Part shown: positions 45,641 to 58,600 of the stretch, one piece after another | Layout: each line of letters opens with the position of its first letter | How positions within the stretch are numbered: position 1 is the stretch's first letter | From: Nereocystis luetkeana | Taxonomy: Eukaryota; Sar; Phaeophyceae; Laminariales; Laminariaceae | Length of the DNA stretch: 64,000 nt | Assembly (NCBI GenBank): GCA_031213475.1 | Contig: JARUPZ010000017.1 | Span: 8,512,790-8,576,789, forward strand | Direction: 5' to 3' | Notes under the pieces: generated by a model | Told to the model about the DNA's origin: nothing | Databases searched by the model: none | Seen by the model: only the letters and a program-made list of their open reading frames with translations | Program-made: the position numbers and the translations under genes

Positions 45641-47544
45641 TATACGCATGCACCTCTCAGAACTACAGTAATATAACGTTTAATTTGTTGTTGTCATCGG
45701 CATTTATTTATTAGCTGCTGTGTGTGACCGGCAGTTTTTGCTCCCTACCGATCCCTGGATCCTGGATCGTGTACATTCGTCGAGTCCAGTACAACCAAAA
45801 TCGGTCGTAGCATCAGCAGCATTCGTACAAAAATACTTGCAGCAGTAGTTACTCACTGTTGTGTGTCCTGCGTACTGCTGACCGATAGGCCCTAGAGCCA
45901 GCTGAAAGAGCACAGCAGTACACGTTCCTTTGTCGCAGAACGCGTATCCTCTGCTGCCGTATATTTTAGCATGGCATTTTCCAGCGCTAGTACAAGCTAC
46001 TCTAAAAGATCCTGCAATGTGTTTTACATGACGAAGAAAACATACTGGTACATACATGTATAGTTGGTGATAAGTGTGATAACCTACACTTGATTCTATA
46101 TGCGTTTCCGGGGATCGAGCCTCTCACCATCCACGATTCTTGTTTATTTTACCTTTCCTTTTATTTTGTACCGGTGCATCCACCTTTCTTTTCTGACCTA
46201 CCAGGCACTGTTTATACGTACTACAAGTTGTGTGTTTTTACGCAAAGAAGACCGCGGAGTCGGGGCCCGCTTATATGTATGTGGCGTGCGTACATATGCC
46301 CCAACCTTTCACAGTAGTTAGTTGCTCCCAATACTTGGGACTAAATATGTTCGAGACAATACTACTTTTGTGTAGGTACTTCGTGCTTTCTCGCAGTATG
46401 AGTGCTTCAAGTATCTCGAGGTTCTGTACTGATGCGGGTATTCCAAGTATCAGGTACCAGGTATATTTTAAGTGTTTTGTCCGTTGGTAGTAATAGTGTT
46501 CGTACTGCGAGAACTCGTAGTAGTATCGAAATACTCTCAATATGTTCAGTAATACTTGGAGTACGAAGTATTATACTTCGACCATCTGTGCACCGTGTCG
46601 ACTATTCTGAGGCCCCTTGTTCGGCACAAATCACTCACAGATGGTTCGACGAGTGGGAGTTGGAGCAAATTACTTTCTTCGCTGGGGACAACTCGAATAC
46701 TTGAAGCACTGGCAGTATTTTGGGAATATTTTCTGCGAGGGGTATTTACTGCGAGTACTCTCAGTATCTCGATGTTCTCCTTATTTTTTTCCCTGAGCGC
46801 CAAGAAACATTTATTTTGCGGGAATATATTTTGTATGTTGTGCTGGATTTTACTCAACCGGTCACGAAGTATCAAGTCGCAACCACGACCTCGCGCAACT
46901 TTTTGTACTTAACTTGCGTTTAAGCCGCAAGCATTGAATTGATCGCCGCGAATCACTGTTCAGGATTAATATCCACTACCCGTATACCCTCTCGATATTA
47001 TTGTTGTAGTATTACGGGGGGGGGACCATAGTTAATAGGACCAAATCCCACACCATTATTTTTACGAACAGCGGTACATGTAGTCTGTCCTAAAAAAAAT
47101 GTGTGTGTGTGTGTTCTTCACATTAATGATGGGTGGATGCAGTTAATGTAGTTCTAAACAGACAGGTGTGCAGGTATTTCAAACGCCGAGTATTATTTCT
47201 TGCGCCACTCCCCTAGGCACGTCCCGGAGGGGAACCTTGTATATGGTATATATGCTCGTTCGTGCTCTCGTACTCTGGGCGGGGCATGCTCCTCTTCTTG
47301 TGTCCTCGTATGGCTGTCCGGTCAGAGGGCTGACGATGCTTCCTGTTGTCGGGGCGTCTTATTTGAACTAATTATTGCTGTGGACCCCATTTTGCAAAAC
47401 TCAGTGGTGTTGGTGCAGCAGCAGTGTGGCATCTGGAATATTGGTGCAACAGCAGCCAGGTATCTACAATGTGGTGGTGTTGGTACAACAGGAGTATGGC
47501 TTCTATACCCGTTCGTGCTCGAGTTATAAGGCATGCGGGCAGAT
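45641..47544. other. Intergenic DNA with degenerate repeats
   Basis: No gene recognised. At 46320-46780 many copies of words such as CTCGCAGTATGAGTG, AAGTATCTCGAGGTTC and AATACTTGGAGTACGAAGTA recur, suggesting a decayed tandem repeat. At 47220-47530 the GTTCGTGCTC / GGTGTTGGTACAACAG family is present. Confidence 0.45.
47012..47055. mobile_element. Family A MITE, left end only
   Basis: It has TTACGGGGG with extra G residues, then GACCATAGTTAATAGGACC. No right arm follows. Confidence 0.6.
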
Positions 47545-47926
47545 GGACAAACAGACAGATAGACAGGCAGACAGACAGACCGACGTACAACAGACAGACA
47601 GACAGACACACAGACAGACAGACAGACAGACAGAAAGACAAGACAGACAGACAGATTTGCAATAACCAAAACAGAGAAAACTGAGAACTACTACTACTGT
47701 AATGGGACAGACACAATGACAGACACACAGACAGACAGACGGACATATTTGCAGTTACCAAAACAGAGACTCAGTTCTACAAACTGAGAACTACTACTGT
47801 AAGACAGACAGACAGACAGATTTAGCAATTACCGAAACAGAGACTCAGTTTATTTTACTAACTGCGAATTGGAAGTAACTACTATTAATACTGCTGTGAG
47901 GTAAATTCGAAAATAAAAGGGATGCG

Positions 47927-47973
<47 letters not shown>

Positions 47974-48055
47974 CAAACAGCTGGATTTGCAATTACCAAA
48001 AAGAATAGACTCGGTTTTACAAACTGAGAACTGAGAATGTGATCAGTAAAACTAA
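47545..48055. repeat. GACA microsatellite blocks alternating with a conserved 50-60 bp spacer
   Basis: Four GACA-rich blocks (the longest at 47927-47972) are each followed by a version of TTTGCAATTACCAAAACAGA and GACTCAGTTTTACAAACTGA. This is a compound higher-order repeat rather than a plain microsatellite. Confidence 0.88.
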
Positions 48056-51000
48056 TGGGTATCTCCGTAGTGATAGTTACTTGCAGCTGTTGGTACGACG
48101 TACAAGCTTAGCATTTTGTGTGTTGTACTCAAAAGTGTGCGCGCTAAACGTAGAAAACAACATAAGCCAGGGTTTTCCACCCCGCCCCGCCCCCTCCACC
48201 ATCAACCACAAAAAGGCGGGCGTTGCATGGAGCGTTACGTTTGTTACGTTTGTTTGCTGCGAAGTCCGCATACATACATAAAAAACCATCACCATCACAC
48301 ACCATCAGTAGCTGCAAGAGACCATCTAGATTGAGGTACTCCTGGACTGGAGTGTATGCACACGCCCCCACCCTTTCAGTCTTCTTCTTTCTTGTCGTGC
48401 GCATCTGAACCCGCCACAATTCATCGTCCCAACTAAGCTTTTTTCATTGGCGTACAAGCGGCCAATTTCAAGCATCATTATATTTTTACATCCTCGACAG
48501 CGTGTCTTGTCAGTCAAAAAACGACTATCAGCGCTCGCCTTTCTCCATCATCAACATCATCACCATCGGCATTAATCAGAGCCATCTATCTATCAATCTC
48601 TGCTGCTGCTGTGTGGTTCGAATAATGGCCGCCCGTGTTCGCACACGGAAAAAAAAGGAAAAACAGAGAGAGGAAGAAAAAAAGAACTTGGGGGCGTTCC
48701 CTCTCGTCTATCATCACCAAGACCATTACTACAGCAGGAATTACCCCGCCAAAACCAGCCCTTTTTGCGAGTAACACTCAACTACTGCAGATATTATGCC
48801 GCCGCAGTATCGCCGCAAAATAAATTTAAAGGAAACTCACCAAAGAGCCAGAGCACAAGACAGGAATTTGGGCGCGCGTTCCTTCATCAACATTAATATT
48901 ATCAATTATCCCGCCAAGCAACTTCTTGCGGACAAAGCAGGATGTACTGTTGTACGTAATATGCCGTCACAGTTTCGCCGCAGAAGTGAAAACAAAACAA
49001 ACTTGGCGAAAGAGCAAGAAGAGCGCCTTGCTTCAGGCAACTGGCACTCGAGAACAATAACCAATAAAAAAACACATAAATTCAATATATATGTCTCTAC
49101 AACAAAACGCCCCACCTACAGTAGTGAGTATATTGTCTGATGGCATACAAAAATAGAAAATGCCTCCAATACTATACCACACAGCTCGGAAATATAGCGT
49201 TTGTCCTGCTGGACATTTGTCCGAGTATTCAGGCGGAAGTCTAGACTTCCAAACAGAGGTCTAAATTTCCAAACAGGGTGATCTCGCGACGAGTACTAAA
49301 CAAACCCGTAGCGGCAGAATGAACAGTAGTCTATACTCAGCAATCAGCGGTCAGCAATCAATCAGTCAGGTCAGGTGGATGCAAACTGCAAACAGGCCGA
49401 CTGTGTGTGGCTTGCTGTCCACATCATATATTACCGAATCGAGGGGCGTGCTCGGTACGCATACTCCTCAGAGACACAAAAAAAAAACGTACCAGGTAAC
49501 AGCATGTGAGCCGACATGAAAAAATAAAATACCACGTGTAAATACTCTGAACTCCGAGCCAAAGCCAAGACTCATTGCTACATGTGATACCATCACCTCA
49601 ATTCCGACTCTCACCACTACTACTATTGCATTGCGCCGCTAAACAACTACGACAACGGCAGCAGTCATTCATACAGTGGCTATAATAAGCAGGGCTCTCG
49701 AAGGCAGCAGTCCTGTAGTAGCGAAGCAAATAGACTAGGAGTCCGGCGAAAAAAGAAAACAGAAATATACGTATGAGTACGAGTACGTACGTAGCCCTCT
49801 ATTTGTATTGCTCTACTAATAAAGTAATTCTATAGCAATTACCACCACAATTCATTCAGCAACAACATTCATTCATCTATTTTTTCGTCCTTTCCTCGTG
49901 GGTTTTCACGACCGGCCTCTCTAGACTGCGTAACACCTAGAACCGGTCGTTTTTCCTTCTGCTCCTCCTCCTCCTCCTCGTACTCATAAAAACCTTCAAC
50001 TTGTTCCTTCCTTTGTATAGCCTCTCAAAATTGAAATACAACACACAATAACAGCAATACCAACAGGTGGTCATAAACTCCAAAAATAAAAAATATGTAC
50101 AGCGCACTTTTCAACAGCCGACCGCAAATCCCCACTCTCTTCACTCCAGAAAGAGACCCTGCCCTGTATTTGGCGTCCGCATTTTTCCTACATGAAAAGA
50201 AAAGCAGCGCCACAACCCTGGATGACGTCACCGGTCGACCAGAGTTTTTCCACCAATCAGAAATTTCTTCTCCACAACAGTGAACATGGGAAAAAAAAAC
50301 TTAAGGCAACCAAATACTCTTCTCTTCGTACCACGCGCGCTTGCTGCTTTGCTGTAACCCATCGTTCCACCACCCATCGTTCCACCACACCCTCTCTATA
50401 CTTTCAACGTTGTGCAGAGGCCTCACGCCTAAGACATCGCGCAAATCGTAGATATGCATGGTATGCACAGGCCCTACGCCACAGCACGCCCAACCGAATC
50501 CAACACCCAGGGTCCACCTGAAAGGCAACCAAATGCCCGGACAAACCTCCCGCCAGAAAGCGCACAAGCGCAAGCAAGCGTGCAATAGATAGCGTAGTAC
50601 CCGCAGAGAGCTATGCGGGCGAAAGCCGAGTGTCTCGAACATTCACCCTTTTCCACTCTTCAACATGCGGGTCAACTAGATATTTCCAACTTTGAATTCG
50701 GGGCAACTAATGGTTCAACTCTTGTTCGTGGTAAAAACGCACACGTGGGGTTGCGGGAAAATCAAAAACAGAAAAAAACGAAGGAAGGAGATTGGTGTAA
50801 AACATGCCGTTTCATCGAAAACAAGCCGTTTCGTCAAAAACAAGAGGCGTTTCGTGTTTCTCCGCATGACAGGAAGATGAAAGCTTTTGTCTCGCCCACC
50901 CCCCTTCCCTTCTCTACCCGCCCTTCCCCTCTCCAAAAAAAAAAAACATCCGAATCGCGGACATCACTCTCTAACAAATGTGCTAAAAACGTTTCCGTCA

Positions 51001-52268
51001 AAAAGATAAGAAACCCTTCCGCGAATGGTCAACAAAAACGAGCGCCGATTTTATTCGCTTTCATACTCAGCAATAAACTTCGGCAACGTTTTTCGATCCG
51101 CAATGTATCCGCTTGAATACCCCGTACTCGGTAAAAAAAGGTATAATCCCCTCGAGATATACACATCAGAGACTGAATCCACCGAAACCCCCCCCTTCCC
51201 TACAGCGCCGTCCCTCATATCCCATCCATCGCCGGCCCGCGTCTATCCCGTCGGCAACGCCATCTTCCCAAGTGCTACACACTAAGCAACATCAAATATT
51301 TCGTCCCGATATCCTTTTTCTTCCTCTCTCGCCCAAACCGTGGAAAAACAAAACGAACTGAGACGAAAAAAAAAGTTTTCAACAGAATTGTGTTTACCTC
51401 GGGCAGTCAAGCCACCCTCCACAAGGCAAGAGACTCCCTCCCTCCCTCCCTACCTCCCTCCATCTGCTCATATATCTAGGGTTGGGGTTCTGAACTGTCT
51501 TGTAACACAGTGAGGCCCCGCCCTGCTTGGTAGAGTTTCAATCACTAGAGTAATTTCCACGAAGGAATGACTCGACTTGAAAATACCAGTATCTCTCATT
51601 TTTACGCAAACTCGCCAGAAGGTCAGATAACAACAGCCTCGCCCCAAAAAACAGTACATGTTGTGAGACACACAGGAGAGCGGGTTTAGGCTGGATTTCC
51701 CATTTTGAATCAACGCGTGCGTTCTGCACTGCCTTCAGCAAAGCTACTCCCGAACTTGTTAGTTTCTTGTAAAGATCGGCCTGCCATATTTTAAGCGCTC
51801 TTTTATCACAGTTAGTCTACCTGTACCGTATGTTCCATTCTTGTCTTTCGAAAATATCGGCGGGTCGCGGGGGGGGGGGGCGAGGACCCTACCACTACGT
51901 CGCATGTTTTGTATTTAAAATATGCCACACAATGATTGGATGGTCGCTGGCGGCTAGGCCCGTTCCAGTGGAACACCTCCGAAGCCTTTTTCCATCCCCT
52001 TCCCTCCCGCCCACCATATATATGCCTCCCCTCTGCACCCCTCCGGTGAACGCGGTTCGTGTGTGTCTTGTATCCACCAAATCAACCCATCAGTCGACAA
52101 AAACGACGCCACAGCAACACGCTCGACCCTTCCGTTTCAAGAACACAACCGTAGATCGGTGGGTCCATGGAAATAAACGGATGAATTGGTGAGTGGATGG
52201 ATGGAAAGATGCCATCACCAAACCCACTTCACCAAGACCAAATCAAGCAAACAATCAAACCAATCAAA
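48056..52268. other. Intergenic DNA downstream of the monooxygenase gene
   Basis: No gene recognised. An imperfect tandem pair of about 175 bp lies at 48690-49030 (AACTTGGGGGCGTTCC against AATTTGGGCGCGCGTTCC; GCCGCCGCAGTATCGCCGC against GCCGTCACAGTTTCGCCGC). A CCCT repeat lies near 51430-51460 and a G run at 51870-51880. TACCAGGTA occurs at 49490. Confidence 0.5.
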
Positions 52269-52632
52269 TCAAGCCGCCATCACACGCTCGTCATCTCCGT
52301 TCCGTGCCTCCGCCGCCGCCCGCACCCCAGCCTTCGCCGAAGCATTTACAGCAGCCTTACCGGCCGCAGTAGCCGCCGCCGCCGCCGCCGCGGCACCAGA
52401 GGCAGAGGCGCGGCGCGAAGTCGGCCAAGCTCTCGAAGACGGCGCAATACGTTCCGGCAGCGGACCACCACGTCCGGACAATTGCCCGGTCATGGCCGCC
52501 TCCACAGCCACCTTGGAAGAGTCGAACGAGTTTCCACCCCGAATGTGCTGCACAGCCGCCGTCGCGGCACGCTTAGCGAACACCGTAGAACCGGGGATAG
52601 AGGCAGACCCAACCCCTGCCCAATTGCCGTAC
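52269..52632 (-). CDS. FMO exon 7: C-terminus
   Basis: 364 nt including the stop at 52269-52271, acceptor ACATCCAG. It completes [20 protein letters not shown] and continues [14 protein letters not shown], the last conserved helix. An Ala-rich tail of about 70 residues follows and is not typical of the family. Confidence 0.85.
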
Positions 52633-55600
52633 CTGGATGTTTTGACACACGCAAGCGCAGGGGAGGGGGGGGGGGGGACTAATTACCATGCATGGTCGGA
52701 GTCGTTTCACCATCGGGGGGGGGTGTGCACATTAGCATGCATGGCGGTAGTCGTATGACCATAGACCCTCCCATCCCTACAATGCCGGGACGGAGCACGT
52801 CGGGTTTTCACCGACCAGGCAGACATTGCTTGCACCAAGCGCGAAGCGCCGTGAGGTGTCTGGCGAATCGCATGAAGGGTGAGCTCCATCCTACTAAGAA
52901 CCGCTTGTGAGGCGGATTATCTTGCATATGGATGACAGCATCAATGAACTGATTTTAAGTTTTGGTGTGGCCAGTTTCCAGAGACAGCAATGGGTTTACT
53001 ATGTAACTGCCTCGTGGGTGCCTCACCATATCCACACTACGTGATACGATCAGCCCCCTTGTGCGGAGTAAATGTTCTCCACCCCGTACAAAATAATCTG
53101 ACTTGACCGCCAGCCGAGGTAACCGCCGAAAAAAAAAAAACGGCTAGACGATAGGGGGGGGGGGGGACAACAGGGCTGGGGGGCGAGTCTTGGGGGCATG
53201 GGGAGGTCTGGGTGGGACGGGGGAAAGAAAGCGTGGGAAAAAAAAGCGGTGAGCGCCCGCGAAGCCACACAAATCTCTAAGTGAGACTCTTCGGGCCAAA
53301 CCTCCGACGTGTTCAGGAGCGATAGGCTCAAGAGTCAACAACAATTTCAGGAACAGAGTGGTGTCGATACACCCGAGCGTAAAACGGACCAAATGCCACG
53401 CACGGCCCCGCAAGACGCTGCGCGAATGTCTGGCACATCGCGTGCTGGGTTACCGCAAGCGAATGGGTCGCCGCGCGCCAAGAGCGCCTGCGCCTGTTTG
53501 GGACAAAGCAGCATTACGCCCTGGGCCTCCGTCCGCGAGCGCCAAAAAGAAACACTATTATTATTACACGCCCATTAAAACGGGATTCTCAAGAACGGTC
53601 CGGGCGGGATTCTCAAGAACAGTCCGGGCGGGATTCTCAAGAACGGTTCGGGCGGGATTCTCAAGAACGGTCCGGGCGGGATTCTCAAGAACGGTCCGGG
53701 CGGGATTCTCAAGAACGGTCCGGGCGGGATTCTCAAGAACGGTCCGGGCGGGACTCTCAAGAACGGTCCGGGCGGGATTCTCAAGAACGGTCCGGGCGGG
53801 ATTCTGACGAAAGGTCCGGCCGGGAAGCTCACGATGGTCCAGCGCGTCCGCGGCTGTTGCTGTAATGTGTTCACGCGTTATATCAAGTTCGGTGCCCTCT
53901 CGATCACGCCGTCGTTCTGCCGGTCGGTACGCCGCCGGAACAACCGGGTCGTTCGGGTTGTCGCGTCGCTTACTGCCGTCGCTCGTCCGGCCGCCTCATA
54001 AACTCGTTGCCGACCTTGGGCCGCCTTCGTCGCCGGCGCGGTCGCTCGGTCGATCGTGCCGACGCTCGCGCGCCGCCCGCCCGCCCATCTTGTTTCAACA
54101 CAACAAAAGAAACTCAGGAAACATACAATAAAATCGCTTTGTTTTTTTTCGGCCCACTCACTACACGTACTTATACCGATGAATATATACATACCGGCGA
54201 AGTCTCGGAACCATTCCACATCTCGCTCATCCACCGCCACCATCGAAACCCTCCCACACACCAAATTTACATCGAAACAAACAAAAAATCCGGGAAAAAG
54301 ACCAAAAAAATACCAAAAGAATAGTACATACAAGTTTTCCCTTCGGAGTGGCATACATATATACCAATACCGGCACACAATATATACAAAAAAAAACTGC
54401 CGAAAGTACAAAACTTCAAAACACAAACAAGAACGAACACACGAAAACAGACAAAAATACTCGTACCAGAGGTACCGCCGATATTTGATACGTACGATGA
54501 TGTCATGTACATGTATGTTTTCAATCTCTCACCCGACCGCGAAAATTCCTGGCATGTCGGAGCCCCCCACATCCCGGCCATCCATGGCCACCGTCGAGTC
54601 GTCGCGCACCACGCCGAGCCGGGACAGGTGCGACGTGCTGTTGCCGTACCCCGTACACCAGATGATCACGTCGACGTCCGCCTCCCCTGCCTGCCTGCTG
54701 CCATCGGGGGAGGCGTCCCAGGAGACCCCGGTAGACGTGAGGCGTGTAAAAGCGGGGACGCGTTGGTCGTACACCCCCCTCTGGGCTGCCTCCACCACGC
54801 CCCTCTGCGAGATTATCCTGGGTTTTTTTCGAGAAGCAAGCGGATGGGGGACGGGACCGAGTTGGGCGATGATGGGGGACGGACGGGGCTGGGGCGGAGA
54901 GGGGAGGGGGGGGGGCTTGAGGTGGGAAGTAGTGGCGGGTTTGCCGTTGGGGTGCATAGGCGGGACAGAGGGGTGAGCGTGGGGAGGCCGGTGCAACAGG
55001 AGAGGGGGGGAAGAGGCGGTTAAGGTGGGAAAGAGGGGTTGAGGGGGGGGGGGGGGGAAGCGGGGGGGGGGGGGGAAGCGGGGGCAGGGAGGGACCCGAG
55101 GTATCAGCTACGGCGTACCGTTGTCCACAACTATGATAATCGTTGCGTACTCGTAGTACAGTAGTACGCAATCGGTCCTTACAGTTTTCGGACAGAGTGT
55201 TGTCATGTGCTGCCTACCGCTGCACCGAGGGGTCGGACAAGGGACGAGATTCCACGGGGAGAGCTGCTCACGATATGTGAGCCAACTGTCCCTAGTTGCC
55301 GTACCAACACAAAAACACCTTGAACAACGACGGAGTGCTGAAAAACAATCGGAGTGAAAGGCGGAACGAGGTGAATGCCCTATAGCGTAGGTCGTCGACC
55401 AAATGAACTTTGCCGCGTTCAATCGTCACAAAATGTTGTGAGGGACGTGTGGCGTCATGTTCAATTTTGAATATCGGCCCAAACCAACCCAGCCCCAGGC
55501 CTAACAAACATTCTAACCCTAACCCCAACCCTATGGGAGGCAGTGTATTGGTGATTTTCTTCCAAAAAATGCCAGGCGCGGCCGAAAGGTCAGCCTTGAC

Positions 55601-58600
55601 CAAGAAGACCCGCCTTCTGCAAAAAGTTATGTGCCGACCGCTCCTGCACATAGGGCGAGTCCTGCGGACAGGATATGCCATGGGACACGGGCAAGGACGG
55701 GAGACGGGAGAGGTTTTCTCGGGAACGTTCTCTCTCCCTCACCTGCTGATGGACGGGATGTCTTCAGGCCGAACGAACCCCTGCTTCTGCCTTACCCGGG
55801 CCACTGAAAACAAAACAAAAAAAAAAAAAGAGAAAGGAAGGGAGCACACACGGTCAACAAACAAAAAGTAGACGGAAATAAAAACCGGCGGCGTGAGGGT
55901 GATCTGTTGGCTACGAATAAAAAAAACAAAAAAATGAAACAAAAAAACGCGACACATATTCATCGACATTGAAGCCACCCTGGTGCCCTCAATAAAGTGC
56001 GCCAAATACGGCTCTGACTTTTTTCCAAACGAGCCCCGCACGCGCCAAAACGACATTTCCTCTTGCGCCAACCACACCGCGAACGCGGCTACCCCTTCCC
56101 CCTCAACGCCCCCCCCCCCCCCCCCCCCCCCATCTATCTCCTAGGAAGATGCTGGTCAAAGGCGGCCAAACAGGAAGGGGATAAGATTAGCTAAAAGTTT
56201 CTACCAGGTATGTAATAAGTGGAAACAACGTAATGAGCGCCCAATTGTTGGGGGTGTCTCTATTAGGAGTAGGAACGGTGCTCCGTCTCGTAAGGGATGC
56301 GTGGTCAATGGTCAAATGACTAAGGCAAGCAACAAATGAGTACCCCCCCCCCCCCCCCCCCGCTCCACCCCACTCCACCACGACCCCGACTTACAACACC
56401 AGCACCAACTCCAACACCTACCCTCGCGCCCCCCCCTCCCGAAAAACGCCTCACCAGTGTCGAAAATTTCTTTTCCAGAAAGCCCCACGGGCAAGAAGGA
56501 CGGCTCCTCCTGGGTCGACCACAGCGCTGACGCGGCTATCCCAGGGTGGGAAACCTCTGCCAAAATCTGAGCACCGCTGTTGCCGGCGCCGACGACCGCT
56601 ACGCGAGCCCCGCGAAAGTCTTCCGCCGAGCGGTACTGGCTGCTGTGCAGCTGCACGCCCTTAAAGGTTTCGGACCCCGGCAGGCGGGGCACAACCGGGC
56701 GGGTGTGGGTCCCCGACGCTGGAAGGAATAAAAAAACAAAAAGACAAGGGAGTATGACAGGGAGGGGAGCGCGGGGGCGAGGTTGGAGCTGGTCTGGCGT
56801 GCAGAAAATGTCTGCCTTTGTCTGGTCTCGTCTGTCTTTTTGTCTACTCCTCTGCCTCTCTCCCTCCCTCTCCTCTCCTCTCCTCTCCTCTCCTCTCTAT
56901 TCATCTGCGCCCAAGTCTTCGGGCATCTCTCGTTCCCTCTTTATCACTGTTACTGGGTACCATAGCTAATAGAACCAAATATTGTTAGTAAAAAAAGGTA
57001 AATATATGGCTTTTTGTGTGTACCGTAGGTCCTATTTACTATGGTCCCCCGAAATACATATCTCTCAACCCCCCCCCCCCTCCCGCCGACGTCAAGTTAC
57101 ATAATTTGTGCGAGGTAAATAACCTTTGCTCCGCACAAGGGAATTGATCGTGTCACGTAGTGTTTAAGGTAAGGCACCCAAGAGGCAGTTACGTAGTACT
57201 CCCATCGCTGTCTCTGGAAGTGGCCATACCGGAATTTAAATTATTTGCTTGAAGCTGTCACCAGTATGCGAATCCGCCTTACAAGCGATTCTTAGTAGGA
57301 TGCTGCTCAACCTTTATGCGACTCGCCGGACACCTCACGGCGCTGCGCGCTCGGTGAAAGCAATGTCTGCCTGGTCGGTGAAAACCCGACATGCTTCGTC
57401 CCGGCAGTGTAGGGATGCGAGGGTCTATGGTCATACGACTACGGCCATGCATGAGGTCGAGTACATCTCTCCTATCGAGTAACCCCCTGCCCCCCCTCCT
57501 CCCTCCCGTCGACGACCACCGTAACCCCCGGCCCCTCTACAGACAATGCCGGAATAAATACGCCAGCCAACAAATGCCGTCAGTACATCGGCAACCGGGG
57601 CTACTCCGCACACTACAGGAAGACACTGATGCATCCAATTTGTGCCCAACGCTTCCACAGCCACTACGAGCAGACCGGGCAACGCGCAACCGGCGCTATA
57701 GACGGACGGACCCCTATTGTACTTATATATCCCCAATAAGATCAACCATTTTATCTTACCGCTGATAACCGTCCTCGCCTCCCATCTCGCGGGGGTCCCG
57801 CCGAGCAGACAGTCAGTCTCAACCAGGAACGTTCCCATCGCCGTTCTCGAAACGTCCGTGACTGTCACGGGGCGAACAACGTTCAGCTTCATCACAGACT
57901 CGTACTCCTCCATATACCTTCCAGAAAGGACGACAAAAAACGGTCAGCGGAGGCGTAAAAAGGAGGGGGAGCGGGGGCGGAGGGGGGTCAACAGGAACGA
58001 ACGTGGAGAACTCGTCACTGCCAAAATGAAAACGGCCACCAACAGCGATCTCCAACCCTTGACAGCAATGGAAGAACTCGATGGTTCTCAAAAGAGTAGC
58101 GCGCGGACAATAATCAGGACCACATATGGTCGGTAAACATTGGGGAGTATACGGATATGGGGTCCATGGCGGGTAACGATTGCTATCCCCCCCCCCCCCC
58201 CGCGCTTCAGAAGCCTTCCCCGACCGCGAGGGATGAAAAAATAACGCACGAGCACGAGTATTTACGTACCTCTAACGTTTCACGTGTACAGAAAAAACAC
58301 CAACAAAAAAAGGCCCTACAATGTTCCAACAGGCTCCAACACAGCCAGACAAGATCAACCATTTGGGCATATCTCACATGGCCATCTCCCGGGTGGAAGG
58401 ATAGCCGTCCTCGCAGGAACCGTTAGCGAACATCGGGTACCCCGGAAGGGAACTCCACTTTCTCGTGGAGAACAGCTCGAGGGACGGCCACCGATGTCTC
58501 CAGGCACCGCCGGCCTCCTGCTCGGGAGGGGGGGGAGCCGAAGAAGGGGGTGGATGGTGGAGGGGGGGGGGGGGGGGGGGGGGTACTCAATGATTGCCTG

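Noticed and set aside
46320..46780. A tandem repeat array with a defined period
   Set aside because: Related words recur but at irregular spacing, so no unit could be defined.
53358..53807. Plus-strand frame with repeated AGFSRTVR
   Set aside because: It is a translation of the 24-bp minisatellite, which is open in several frames because 24 is a multiple of three.
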